A stretch of 64,000 bases of DNA from Mesorhizobium caraganae (GTDB lineage: Bacteria; Pseudomonadota; Alphaproteobacteria; Rhizobiales; Rhizobiaceae): the NCBI RefSeq assembly GCF_016836705.1, contig NZ_JAFCGY010000001.1, forward strand, positions 1 to 64,000, written 5' to 3'. Positions 34,116-46,450 of the stretch are shown here, in pieces (positions within the stretch are counted from its first letter, which is position 1; every line of letters begins with the position of its first letter). The notes beneath the pieces are model-generated. The model saw nothing but the letters and a program-made list of their open reading frames with translations, did not search any database and had not been told where the DNA came from. Made by a program: the position numbers and the translations under genes.

Positions 34116-34919
34116 TCAGCTCGCTGCGGCGTCGAGTGTCGGACGCACACGCCTGCCGCGCCGGCCCATGTTCCGGCGCACAGCCTGGGCGACCACGCCT
34201 GGCGCCTCCTCGACCAGCATATGGCCGGCATCGAGGACGTGATGGATATGAAAATGCGCCGGCAGGCCATCAGCCTGGGTATAGGGCAGGACCGGATCGT
34301 CCGTTCCCCAAACCACCATCACCGGCATGTCGAGCGTGTCCAGCTGTTCGCGGGGGATGACGCCCTGCCGCTCATCCCTGGTCATGACGGTTGCGATCTC
34401 GATCAGCTTGCGCAACTGGCCGGGGCGACGGCGTACTTCTGCCAGGACACCAACGATGCGCTCCGGCGGTGGGCTTTGCGGTCCGGACATGGCGGCAAGG
34501 CAGGTGCGGATTTCGCGTCTGTCGGCCGCCGCGGCGTAGCGACGCAACAGCGGCCCATTGATCTCCGGGCCAAAACCGCCCGGCGCCAGAAGCGTCAGCG
34601 AGGCTATTGTTTCGGGTTCGGCCAATGCCATCAGGGTGGCTACCGCACCGCCCATCGAATGACCGGCGACATGCACCCGTGCTATGCCGCGTGCGGCGAG
34701 ATCCGCGAGAACTGCTCGCGCCGCTGTCCTGGCCGGACCGCTGCCGGGGAAATCGAGCGACAGTCCGTGTCCCGGAAGATCGTAGGCCAGTGTTCTGATC
34801 CCGGGCGCCAGCGTCGCGGTCACCTCGCGCCAGATGTCATGGCAACCGCCGAAGCCATGCAGCAGGACGACCGTCTTCGGCCCGGCGCCCCGCTCGGCAA
34901 CATAGAGGGATGAGACCAT
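34116..34919 (-). CDS. alpha/beta hydrolase
   Basis: 267 residues. The nucleophile elbow is GHSMGGAVATLM, with catalytic Asp in VVWGTDDPVLPY and His in VLDAGHMLVEEAP. The oxyanion region is VVLLHGFGGCHDIW. The family includes esterases, MhpC-type C-C hydrolases and haloperoxidases; length and gaps favour a small-molecule esterase/lipase. No pathway partner lies nearby. Confidence 0.87.
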   Translation of the reverse strand: MVSSLYVAERGAGPKTVVLLHGFGGCHDIWREVTATLAPGIRTLAYDLPGHGLSLDFPGSGPARTAARAVLADLAARGIARVHVAGHSMGGAVATLMALAEPETIASLTLLAPGGFGPEINGPLLRRYAAAADRREIRTCLAAMSGPQSPPPERIVGVLAEVRRRPGQLRKLIEIATVMTRDERQGVIPREQLDTLDMPVMVVWGTDDPVLPYTQADGLPAHFHIHHVLDAGHMLVEEAPGVVAQAVRRNMGRRGRRVRPTLDAAAS

Positions 34920-35025
34920 GAAAAATGTATGATTATTGCAAGATAGGACAGGAAATTTCGAATTGGGCTGGATTGCTCCCAGTCCAGACCGATGGCCAGT
35001 AAAATTTTCGCGATCCGGAAAGATA

Positions 35026-36840
35026 CTAGCTAGCGTTACCGAGGCCCGCGGCGCGCAACGCCTCGACCAGCCGCTCGGTCAGATCGGCGGGATATTTCCG
35101 CTCGGCGAAGGCCGCACGCGGGTCAGCGGCGAATTTCGGGAATTTGGTGGTCAGCTCATCCAGAAGCTTGGCCGCCAGCTGCTCGCGGCCGGCAGCCTTG
35201 GCGCCGATCAGCCGCGCCGCCAGATAATGCGATTTCATCGCCGTCGTGCGCAGCGACTCGCTGGCGATCGCGGCCTTGTCCATATCGCCCAGCATGAACT
35301 GCCCGGCGAAAAGCCCATAATCCCACCAAGTCGGGTGGCCGCTGAACGTCTCGACGGCACGGGTCAGGATCGGTGTTCCCTCGGCATATTTTCCGGCGAA
35401 GATCAGGCCATAGCCGTAGGCGGCAGCCATGCTGAGGTCGTAGGGGTTGAGCTGATAAGCCTTGCGCATCCAGCGGACCGCCTCCTCGGGGTTGCCGAGG
35501 CGCGAGTAAAGGTAACCGTATGCGCGGTGCGCATAGGGGCTGGTCGGCCCCATCTGGATGGCGCGATGGGCAAAAGACATCGCCTGTTCGACCGTCGCGT
35601 CGGGCGGATAGGCGTAGTGATCGGTCGCGGCCTCGAGATGGAGCGATGCCAGTTCCGAATAAACGAGCGACGATTTTGCGCCTTGGCTGGCAAGGTTTTC
35701 CAGACAACGATAGGCGGCCTCATGAGTCTTGGTGCTCTGGTCGAGATAATATCTGTCGTTGAGGATCAGGCACCTCGTCAGCCCGGTCTGAATGCCGTTC
35801 TGTTCGATGTAGCTGTAGAGCGGGCCGGCGGCGGGAATGGTCGAGCTGAGGATGGCGGCGATACGATCCTCGACGGTACCAGGCGCACTGTCGGCGACCG
35901 TCAGATTGCGGGACAAAAGCACGCGGCCGGTCGCCACACTCTGCAGCTCGAGCGTCACGTCACCTGCCATTGGTCCCGGCAGGACATCGAAAACGAAGCT
36001 GGTCGGGTCGGTGCTCGGGTCGCGCTTGCTGTCGGCGTCACGGCCGATGAAGTCGATTGTGTCGAAACCGGCAAGACCGGCGCGCAGCGAGGCGGCGACG
36101 CGGCCTGCCTCGGGGCCGGTGGCCTTCACGGCGATGTAGACGAGGGGCAGGGCCTCCGCCGTCGGCGATGCGATGCTGCTCGTTGCGCCCTCCGTCTCGA
36201 CCACCGCCGCCGGATCGCTGCTGGCAAGCAGTGCGCCGCTGCCCTGGCGCAGGATGAGCACGCCCAGCATAAGGATGACCAGCGCCATTGCGCCCCAGAA
36301 GAAGTGCAGATGGCGCGCCAGGGAAGGTCCAGGTCCCGCAACCGCCGACGCCATCGAGGCAACCGGGGGCGCGGCAAGAGCGGGGTCCTCGGGCGATCCG
36401 GGCAAGTCGGCTACCACCTGCGCCAGCGCCACCGGCTCCTGCCCAACCGGCAGGCGGATGGCGTTGAGTTCATAGGACGGCACATAGCCGCCGCGCGGAA
36501 TGGCGATGCGGACCGGTTCGGCTACGCCCTCATTGGCGAAATAATGCTGGAGAAGTTCGCGCAGCCTGCCTGCCTGCACCCGGACCACCGCATCGGTCGA
36601 CGAATCGAAATCGCCGTCCTTGCCGAAGACGTCCATGGCGATGGAGAAACCCTTGAGCCTGTCGGCTTCGCCGGCTTGCTCGCGCTCTACGAGGTAGCGC
36701 AGCAACTTGCGTGCGCGCTCGGAACGTCCGAACGTTTCGCTGGCGAGTAGTCGTTCCAGTGTCTCGCGCACTGCGGGGGCGGCAGGCGTGGCATGCTGCA
36801 AGTGTCGATCCTCTCGAAGTCGGCACAGGTTGAGGCGCAA
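35026..36840 (-). CDS. membrane protein with N-terminal regulatory-like domain and TPR repeats
   Basis: 604 residues read from a TTG at 36840; a second TTG at 36801 is equally plausible. The N-terminal ~110 residues match the recurrent domain with RARKLLRYLVEREQAGEADRLKG and VFGKDGDFDSSTDAVVRVQAGRLRE, ending in RGGYVPSY. A membrane helix (FFWGAMALVILMLGVLIL) follows near residue 165. The remainder is an adenylate-cyclase-associated-like section and TPR repeats (AHRAIQMGPTSPYAHRAYGYLYS). Proteins with this layout are usually annotated as TPR or cyclase-like regulators; no cyclase catalytic residues are seen. The function is unknown. Confidence 0.72.
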   Translation of the reverse strand: MRLNLCRLREDRHLQHATPAAPAVRETLERLLASETFGRSERARKLLRYLVEREQAGEADRLKGFSIAMDVFGKDGDFDSSTDAVVRVQAGRLRELLQHYFANEGVAEPVRIAIPRGGYVPSYELNAIRLPVGQEPVALAQVVADLPGSPEDPALAAPPVASMASAVAGPGPSLARHLHFFWGAMALVILMLGVLILRQGSGALLASSDPAAVVETEGATSSIASPTAEALPLVYIAVKATGPEAGRVAASLRAGLAGFDTIDFIGRDADSKRDPSTDPTSFVFDVLPGPMAGDVTLELQSVATGRVLLSRNLTVADSAPGTVEDRIAAILSSTIPAAGPLYSYIEQNGIQTGLTRCLILNDRYYLDQSTKTHEAAYRCLENLASQGAKSSLVYSELASLHLEAATDHYAYPPDATVEQAMSFAHRAIQMGPTSPYAHRAYGYLYSRLGNPEEAVRWMRKAYQLNPYDLSMAAAYGYGLIFAGKYAEGTPILTRAVETFSGHPTWWDYGLFAGQFMLGDMDKAAIASESLRTTAMKSHYLAARLIGAKAAGREQLAAKLLDELTTKFPKFAADPRAAFAERKYPADLTERLVEALRAAGLGNAS

Positions 36841-36961
36841 TCATATAGAGCCTGCACGTCCATACAAGCATGCTTATGTTATGCGATCGCGTACCGCACC
36901 GGATAATTGCCAATGGTTAACACGAGAAAACCGGAATTTCCCCCCGGCAAATGGGGGATTT

Positions 36962-36987
36962 CCGGGCGCCGCGGATACGGCGCCCGG
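36962..36987 (-). terminator. hairpin downstream of leuA
   Basis: CCGGGCGCCG, CGGATA, CGGCGCCCGG: a perfect 10-bp stem just after the leuA stop. There is no T-run on the minus strand, so it may be an mRNA-stabilising hairpin rather than a true intrinsic terminator. Confidence 0.5.
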
Positions 36988-36994
36988 CGAGAAA

Positions 36995-40355
<3,361 letters not shown>

Positions 40356-40360
40356 ACGCG

Positions 40361-41137
40361 ATGGACATTTCCTATCACAAGGGCTTTGCCCGCAATCTCG
40401 GCCGCGACATCGAATACAAGCGCTACGGCCATGCCGGCCGGCCGGTGGTCGTGTTCCCGACCTCGCAAGGGCGGTTCTATCAGTTCGAGGATTCCGGCGG
40501 GGTGGGGGCGCTGGCCGAATTCATCGACACCGGCCGCATCCAGCTGTTTGCGGTCGACGGCATCGATTCGGAATCTTTCTTCAACAAGCACGCCGACGCC
40601 GCCCACCGCATCGGCCGCCACGAGGCTTATTTCCGCTATGTCCGTGAGGAGGCGTTGCCGGAGTTTCTGGCGACCGCCGAGCAAGCCAATGGCGGACGGA
40701 AGTTGAAGCCGCTGTTCACCGGCTGCTCTATGGGCGGCTACCATTCCTCGAACTTCGTCTTCCGCTTTCCAGAACTCGCCAGCGGCGTCATCGCGCTGTC
40801 GGGCGTCTATTCGGCGCGCGACTTCTTCGGCAAGGTGCTCGACGGCGACATTTTCTACAACTCGCCGCTCGACTATCTGCCCGGCATCGTCGATCCCAAG
40901 CTGCTAGCGCGGCTGAAGGCGCTGAGGATGATCTTCTGTTGCGGGCAGGGCGCCTGGGAAGAGCGCATGCTGGTCGAGACGCGCAAGCTGGAACAGATCC
41001 TGCGCGACAAATCCATTCCCGCCTGGGTCGACTATTGGGGTGGTGACGTCAGCCATGACTGGCCGTGGTGGCACAAGCAGCTGGTCTATTTCTTCGGCCG
41101 CTGGCTGGATGACGATTTGATGCATAGATTGGACTGA
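40361..41137 (+). CDS. esterase (alpha/beta hydrolase)
   Basis: 258 residues. The nucleophile elbow is FTGCSMGGYHSSNF. A short DGIDSESFFN loop and DVSHDWPWWHKQLVYFF (His of the triad) follow; this arrangement matches the esterase-D/FrmB-like group. It begins 5 nt after the ATP-grasp gene and overlaps the next gene by one base (TGATG), so all three are translated together. It may release or deprotect the product of the ATP-grasp ligase. The exact reaction is unknown. Confidence 0.85.
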   Translation: MDISYHKGFARNLGRDIEYKRYGHAGRPVVVFPTSQGRFYQFEDSGGVGALAEFIDTGRIQLFAVDGIDSESFFNKHADAAHRIGRHEAYFRYVREEALPEFLATAEQANGGRKLKPLFTGCSMGGYHSSNFVFRFPELASGVIALSGVYSARDFFGKVLDGDIFYNSPLDYLPGIVDPKLLARLKALRMIFCCGQGAWEERMLVETRKLEQILRDKSIPAWVDYWGGDVSHDWPWWHKQLVYFFGRWLDDDLMHRLD

Positions 41138-41430
41138 TGGCCACACCCGAGCCCATCCGCCGTTTCGTCAAGGCCACCAATGAAGGTGACACCGAAGCGT
41201 TTCTTGGCACCTTTACCGCCAACGCATCCCTGACCGACTGGGGACGATCCTTCCATGGCCGCGAGCAGATTGCGCGTTGGAACCAGTCGGACAATATCGG
41301 CGTGAAGTCCAATCTGCGCATTGTCCGCATCGCCGAGGCCGATGGCAGCTACCACGTCCGCATCGCCGTCACAGGCGATGGCTTCAACGGCGAAGGGATA
41401 TGGTCTTCACGCTGGACGGCGACCGCATAG
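41137..41430 (+). CDS. SnoaL/NTF2-like small protein, C-terminus frameshifted
   Basis: 97 residues as read. The NTF2/SnoaL-like fold is indicated by RRFVKATNEGDTEAFLGTF, then ASLTDWGRSFHGREQIARW. The last part reads GIWSSRWTATA, but a frame one base on gives MVFTLDGDRIASLVIS ending at 41450, the usual end of such proteins. Adding one base just before 41400 restores it. The fold binds small hydrophobic ligands or catalyses simple isomerisations. The gene shares one base with the esterase stop. Confidence 0.75.
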   Translation: MATPEPIRRFVKATNEGDTEAFLGTFTANASLTDWGRSFHGREQIARWNQSDNIGVKSNLRIVRIAEADGSYHVRIAVTGDGFNGEGIWSSRWTATA

Positions 41431-41462
41431 CGAGCCTGGTCATCAGCTGACGCCGGGCAAGG

Positions 41463-42998
41463 CTAGCCTTCCTGGCATACCGGCAGAGGAACGGTTTCGT
41501 GCTCCACGGTCGATCCGCGGCGCAGGCCGAGCAAGACGACAAGCGCGGTGACGATGGTGATTGCCGCCAGCACGATCAGCAGCCTGTCGAACGCCGTCTC
41601 GTAGGCCTGGACCAGGACCGTGGCTCCGGCTCCCGGCAAGCGGGCTGCCGCTTCGCCGACATTGCCGGTTACCAGCAGCTGCGCTGCCGCCGCCGCATCA
41701 ACGGAAGACGCCGTTCCCTCGGCGGTGAGTCTCGTCGCCGTGAAACCCGACAGAACGGCCATGACGATCGCGAGCGCCACGCCTTCGCAGGCGACGCGGG
41801 TGGTGTTGAAGATGCCGACAGCCATGCCTGCGCGCTCCTTCGGCACGACGCTGACGGCAAGTCCGTCCATCAGCCCCCAGGGCAAAGCGATGCCGATGCC
41901 AATCAGCACCAGCGGCGCCACCAAGGCAATGGCGACCGGCGGGGTCAGGCTCAGCCAGACAAGGCCGGCGGCGGCAATCAACAGGCCGACGCCGCAGATC
42001 GTCGCCGGAGCGATCCAGCGCGCCACCTGGCCGGCAAGCAGAGGCAGGATCAACAGCGGTCCCGACAGGCAGATCATCAATTGCCCGGCCTCGATCTCGC
42101 TCATCCCCTCAATGCCGATGAAGCGGATCGGCAACAGCACGAGCAGGACGACGAAGCCATAGGCGGGGGCAGCTGCCAGAAACTGGACGCCGACGAAGCG
42201 GGGAAAGCGGAACAGCGAGAGATCGAGCATCGGCCGCCCCACGCGCCGCTCGACGATGACGAAGGCGGCGAAGAAGAGCGCAGCGATGGCAAGCAGCCCG
42301 ATCACGAGCGGATCGGTCCAGCCGCTCTGCGGGGCCTGAAGCACGCCGTAGGTCAGCGCGGCCAGCGCAATCGTGAAAGTGCCGGCCCCCGCCCAGTCGA
42401 GACCAGTCGCATCGGGGTCGCGCGATTCCTTGATTGTGCCCAGACCCAGTAGCGCAGCGGCAATCGCAAGCACTGCCACCAGAACGAAGATCGACCGCCA
42501 GCCGAATGCTTCGATGATGAGGCCGGAGGCGATCGGACCGAAGGCGAGGCCAATGCCGAAACTGGTGCCGAGGAAGGAAAAGGCGCGCAACCGCAATTGC
42601 CCCTCGAATTCCTGGGCAAGCGCGGAGGCGCCGCCGGCGAAGGCGGCGGCACTGCCGAGCCCTTGCGCAGCCCGAAGTGTGTCGAACCAGACGATGTTAG
42701 GCGCCAGCATCGCGCCCAGCGTGGCCAGGACATAGAGGCCGAGGCCAACAATGAACATCCGCTTGCGGCCATGATTGTCGGCGAGCGCGCCCAGCCCCAT
42801 CAGGGTGGCGCCAAAGGTCAGCATGAAGGCGTTCGTCACCCAGTTGAGCGCGATCGGGCTTCCGCCGAGATCGGCTGCGATGCGCGAGAGCGCGACGGCC
42901 GGACCGGTGAAGGTCAAGGGCATGGTCATGGCGGCAAGACATACCGACAGCAGGACGAGCCATGGCGCGGCGGCGCCGTTTGTGGTCTTCGAAGTCAT
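41463..42998 (-). CDS. MFS multidrug-type exporter (EmrB/QacA, DHA2-like)
   Basis: 511 residues from ATG 42998, with about 14 membrane helices, as in the DHA2 group. The family loop GALADNHGRKRMFIVG lies between helices 2 and 3, and the motif C-like segment GPIASGLIIEAFGWRSIF is present in helix 5. It should export a hydrophobic drug or metabolite by proton antiport. It is divergent from a LysR regulator gene 135 nt away and is probably under its control. Confidence 0.88.
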   Translation of the reverse strand: MTSKTTNGAAAPWLVLLSVCLAAMTMPLTFTGPAVALSRIAADLGGSPIALNWVTNAFMLTFGATLMGLGALADNHGRKRMFIVGLGLYVLATLGAMLAPNIVWFDTLRAAQGLGSAAAFAGGASALAQEFEGQLRLRAFSFLGTSFGIGLAFGPIASGLIIEAFGWRSIFVLVAVLAIAAALLGLGTIKESRDPDATGLDWAGAGTFTIALAALTYGVLQAPQSGWTDPLVIGLLAIAALFFAAFVIVERRVGRPMLDLSLFRFPRFVGVQFLAAAPAYGFVVLLVLLPIRFIGIEGMSEIEAGQLMICLSGPLLILPLLAGQVARWIAPATICGVGLLIAAAGLVWLSLTPPVAIALVAPLVLIGIGIALPWGLMDGLAVSVVPKERAGMAVGIFNTTRVACEGVALAIVMAVLSGFTATRLTAEGTASSVDAAAAAQLLVTGNVGEAAARLPGAGATVLVQAYETAFDRLLIVLAAITIVTALVVLLGLRRGSTVEHETVPLPVCQEG

Positions 42999-43133
42999 GG
43001 TTTTTCCTATCTGAAGCAGGATCCGCGGGCCTGCCGCTGGGAGCGCGGCGCTGGTCGTGACGGAAAGATAGGTCAGCGACATTTCCAGAAAAATAGTATT
43101 AAATCTCCAGATATATCGGACTGAAACGCTCGA

Positions 43134-44042
43134 ATGGAGAGATGTGAGGAACGCCTCAACGGCCTTCTGGCCTTTGCCCGCACCGCCGAGTTCGGCAGTT
43201 TCATCGCCGCCGGCCGAACGCTTGGCATCTCGGCGTCGGCCGTCGGCAAGAGCGTCGCCAGGCTCGAGCAGGATCTGGGCGTGCGGCTGCTGCAGCGCAG
43301 CACGCGCCGTGTCGGACTGACCGAAGAGGGCAAGCTGTTCAACGAGCGGGTGCGGCGCATCCTCGACGACATCGACGATGCCGAGGCGATGCTGTCGCGG
43401 ACGCGGGAAACGCCGCATGGGCGGTTGCGCATTTCGACGCCGATCGTGACCTATCACCTGCTGTTGCCGGTGCTGTCGGAGTTCATGGCGTGCTATCCCG
43501 AAATCGAACTCGACATCGATTTCAACGATCGCATCGTCGACCTTATCGACGAAGGCGTCGACATCGCAATCCGCAGCGGTGAGCTGCCGGATTCGCGCCT
43601 GGTGGCGCGGCCGCTTGCGCCCTTCCGGCTGCTGTTGTGCGCGGCACCTTCCTACCTCGAGCAGCACGGCAACCCGAGCGGACCGGACGATCTCGTGAAC
43701 CATTACGGCATACGCTTCCGGTTTCCAAACAGCGGAAAGCTGCAGGGTTGGCCGTTCATCGGCGGCAGTGTCGAGCCGCAGGTCCGCTCGATGCTGACCT
43801 GCAACAACACCGAGGCGCTGAAGGGCGCGACTATGGCCGGTCTCGGCATCAGCTCGATGCCCGATTTCCTGGTCCGTGAGGCGCTGCGCGATGGGCAATT
43901 GCGCACTGTGCTGGACGACCACGTCGACGGCCGCGGCCAGTTCCGGATGCTGTGGCCGTCAAATCGCCATTTGTCGCCGAAGGTTCGCGCGTTCGTCGAT
44001 TTCCTCCCCGACCGGCTTGCCGCGACGCTGAGCGGCTCGTAG
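43134..44042 (+). CDS. LysR-family transcriptional regulator
   Basis: 302 residues. The N-terminal winged helix is LLAFARTAEFGSFIAAGR with SASAVGKSVARLEQDLG and LLQRSTRRVGLTEEG; the remainder is the co-inducer domain. It lies divergently from the MFS exporter, the standard LysR arrangement, so it probably senses the exported compound. The intergenic segment 42999-43133 is AT-rich near 43090 and should contain the binding sites. Confidence 0.9.
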   Translation: MERCEERLNGLLAFARTAEFGSFIAAGRTLGISASAVGKSVARLEQDLGVRLLQRSTRRVGLTEEGKLFNERVRRILDDIDDAEAMLSRTRETPHGRLRISTPIVTYHLLLPVLSEFMACYPEIELDIDFNDRIVDLIDEGVDIAIRSGELPDSRLVARPLAPFRLLLCAAPSYLEQHGNPSGPDDLVNHYGIRFRFPNSGKLQGWPFIGGSVEPQVRSMLTCNNTEALKGATMAGLGISSMPDFLVREALRDGQLRTVLDDHVDGRGQFRMLWPSNRHLSPKVRAFVDFLPDRLAATLSGS

Positions 44043-44090
44043 TCCTTCGCGGCGCCGATGCCGATGACGGCGAGGGACTAGCGCTACTTC

Positions 44091-44861
44091 TCAGTAGGTG
44101 GCCCGTCCGCCCGACAGGTCGAACGTTGCGCCAGTGGTGAAGGAATTTTCGTCCGAGAGCATGAAGGCGATCATCGCGGCCGCCTCTTCGACTTCGACAA
44201 ACCGCCCGCGTGGCACCTTGCCCAGCATGTAGGCCACCTGGGCCTCGGTGAGCTGTTCGAGGATGCGGGTGCGGGCGGGCGACGGCGTCAGCGCGTTGAC
44301 GGCGATGTCGTGGCCGGCAAGCTCCTTGCCGAGCGATTTGGTCAGCGCGAGCACACCCGCCTTGGCGGCCGAATAGGCGGCGGCATTCGGATTGCCTTCC
44401 TTGCCGGCGACAGAGGCAATGTTGACGATGCGGCCGTAGCTGCGCGCGATCATGCCGGGCACCAGGCGTTTGCAGCAATAGAAGACACCGTTGAGGTCGA
44501 TGTCGATGATCTGGCGCCACGCGGCAGGATCATAGTCCACCACGGTAGCCGCCGGTCCGGCAATGCCGGCATTGTTGACGAGCAGATCGACCGGGCCGAG
44601 CGAGCGCTCGGTTTGCGTCGCGGCGCTGTCCACGGCCTCGATCAGCGATTGATCGCACAGCAAAGCCTCGATCCGACCGAGCGGGGCGAGTTCGGCGACG
44701 GCGTTCTTCATCGCAGCCTGGTCGACATCCCAGATGGCAACGCTGGCGCCCGACGACAGCAGGCGTCGGGCCACGGCAAGGCCGATGCCTTGCGCGCCGC
44801 CGGTCACGACGGCGACACGGCCTGAGAGATCGACGGCATTCACGCGACGGTTCATGGGCAA
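44091..44861 (-). CDS. short-chain dehydrogenase/reductase
   Basis: 256 residues; an alternative start two codons later (MNRRVNAV) is possible. The motifs are VVTGGAQGIGLAVARRL, LVNNAGIAGPA and the catalytic AAYSAAKAGVLAL, with SVAGKEG before it. Substrate is not clear; the sequence resembles sugar-acid or polyol dehydrogenases in the SDR family. It is downstream of the AbrB-like gene (30 nt) on the same strand and may be co-transcribed. Confidence 0.82.
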   Translation of the reverse strand: MPMNRRVNAVDLSGRVAVVTGGAQGIGLAVARRLLSSGASVAIWDVDQAAMKNAVAELAPLGRIEALLCDQSLIEAVDSAATQTERSLGPVDLLVNNAGIAGPAATVVDYDPAAWRQIIDIDLNGVFYCCKRLVPGMIARSYGRIVNIASVAGKEGNPNAAAYSAAKAGVLALTKSLGKELAGHDIAVNALTPSPARTRILEQLTEAQVAYMLGKVPRGRFVEVEEAAAMIAFMLSDENSFTTGATFDLSGGRATY

Positions 44862-44891
44862 TTTCCTCTTCCCGGATCCTTGAATTCGTAC

Positions 44892-45980
44892 TCAGTCCCT
44901 GACGGCTCTCGCCACCAGCCGCGCGATGCTTGGCCCGGCGATGAGCACGACCAGGAAGCGGGCCGATTGCAACGCCATGACGAAGGAGATGTCGACGTTC
45001 TGCGCGGCGGCGGCGATGATGGCGACGCTGTCCATGCCGCCGGGGCTGGTTGCGAGATAGGCAGTCAGCGGATCGATGCCGAGGACATGGCTGATCAGCC
45101 AGGCGAGACCGCCGCAAAAGGCGATCAGCACGACGATCGAACCGACGATCTGCGGCAGTGCCCGCGTCGCATGGCGCAGGATCGCCCGGGTGAAGTTCAG
45201 ACCGATCGACCAGCCGACCATTGCATAGGAGAGCGCCAGCAGCCATGGCGGCAATTGCATCGCCACGCCTAAGCCGAGATGGACGATGGTGCCGAAGATG
45301 AAGGTGCCGAGGAAGAAGGGCGAGGGCAGCCGGCAAAGCCGGCCGAGCAGGCCGCCGACCAGCGCCACGCCGAGCGTGGCGGCAAAGGCCATTGCGTCGA
45401 CTGGCGGGAACCAGACAATGGCTGGGATTTCAACGCCGGAGGTGTCGATCCACATCTTGGCCACGAGTGCCGCCGTCATCGAGACGAAGATCACGCGCAG
45501 ATACTGCATGAAGGCGACGAGGCGCTGGTCGGCGCCAAAGGCGCCGGCCATCAGAACCATGGCGGTGGCCGCACCCGGCGATGAGCCCCAGACGGCGGTG
45601 GTGCCGGGCAGAATGCGCCAGCGGCTGATCAGCCAGCCGAGCAGGCTGGACGCAGCAAGGGTCGCCAGCACCACGACGACGAACAGAGGCCACTCCTTGT
45701 AGAAGACCGAAAAGATGTCGGCCGAGATCGACGCCGCGACAAGGCAGCCGACCAGGGCCTGGGCGGAGGCAAAGACGGGGCGCGGCACGCGCACGGTGGC
45801 GCCATTGGTGCCGGCAAGGATCGCGGCCAGCATCGGGCCGATCAGCAGCGCTGCCGGCAGTGCGGCGTATTCCAGCGTGCCGGCGAACAGCAGCGAGAAG
45901 ATCAGCAACACCAGCCACTGCCGAAGCGGACGCATGCGCGTCATGCGTTCGATGGCCGGCTGTTCTGGCGAGGAATCCAT
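44892..45980 (-). CDS. AbrB-family (PF05145) membrane protein
   Basis: 362 residues from ATG 45980, with about ten membrane helices. Duplicated half-domains show ALLIGPMLAAILAG and SPFFLGTFIFGTIVHLGL; GSSPGAATAMVLMAGAFGADQ and TSPGGMDSVAIIAAAAQNVD are the repeated pore-like segments. The family is described as a putative ammonia-monooxygenase/transport protein; the transported solute is not known. The SDR gene follows closely. Confidence 0.8.
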   Translation of the reverse strand: MDSSPEQPAIERMTRMRPLRQWLVLLIFSLLFAGTLEYAALPAALLIGPMLAAILAGTNGATVRVPRPVFASAQALVGCLVAASISADIFSVFYKEWPLFVVVVLATLAASSLLGWLISRWRILPGTTAVWGSSPGAATAMVLMAGAFGADQRLVAFMQYLRVIFVSMTAALVAKMWIDTSGVEIPAIVWFPPVDAMAFAATLGVALVGGLLGRLCRLPSPFFLGTFIFGTIVHLGLGVAMQLPPWLLALSYAMVGWSIGLNFTRAILRHATRALPQIVGSIVVLIAFCGGLAWLISHVLGIDPLTAYLATSPGGMDSVAIIAAAAQNVDISFVMALQSARFLVVLIAGPSIARLVARAVRD

Positions 45981-46056
45981 ATCAGGTCTTAGACTTGGAG
46001 AAGAATGATGCGAACCCCGCCGAGGAAAACTCGAAAACTGCGTTTGCTTTCGAACA

Positions 46057-46365
46057 TCACTCGTTCTTGACGGCGGGCAGGCCGAAACCCCCGACCGGAT
46101 GGGTCTCGATCTGGAACTCGAAGCCGGAGATGAAAGGCCGCGCCTTGGCGATCGCCGCCTGGACTTCGGGCAGTTGCAGCGATGCCTTGTGGCTGGCCTG
46201 ATCGGTCCACACTTCGGTGACCCAGATCGCGTCGGCATCGGCCGGGTCGGTGGCGATGATATAGCTCAGGCAGCCGGGGAGGGCGCCGGTGCTCTCGCGC
46301 AAAACGCCCATGATCGCGTCGCGCTGGCCGCGCGCCGCCCGCATCTTGCCGATCAGTCCGTACAT
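46057..46365 (-). CDS. antibiotic biosynthesis monooxygenase-like (ABM) protein
   Basis: 102 residues from ATG 46365. The ferredoxin-like ABM fold is suggested by GLIGKMRAARGQRDAIMGVL and WVTEVWTDQASHKAS. Such dimeric proteins act on quinones or as heme-degrading or stress proteins. No cofactor site can be seen. It lies on the same strand as its neighbours, 76 nt upstream of the AbrB-like gene and 85 nt downstream of the SDR gene at 46451. Confidence 0.75.
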   Translation of the reverse strand: MYGLIGKMRAARGQRDAIMGVLRESTGALPGCLSYIIATDPADADAIWVTEVWTDQASHKASLQLPEVQAAIAKARPFISGFEFQIETHPVGGFGLPAVKNE

Positions 46366-46450
46366 CGCCCTACGTCTCCCCTGGCTTTCAAACCGCTGAA
46401 ACTTTCGCACAACATGCTTGGGTTGCGAGACGCAGTATGCAATTGCCGGC

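Noticed and set aside
34936..36750. 604-codon open frame on the plus strand
   Set aside because: It is antisense to the TPR/membrane protein gene. Its translation is Arg/Gly/Ala-rich and motif-free, and it mirrors the codon bias of the real gene on the other strand.
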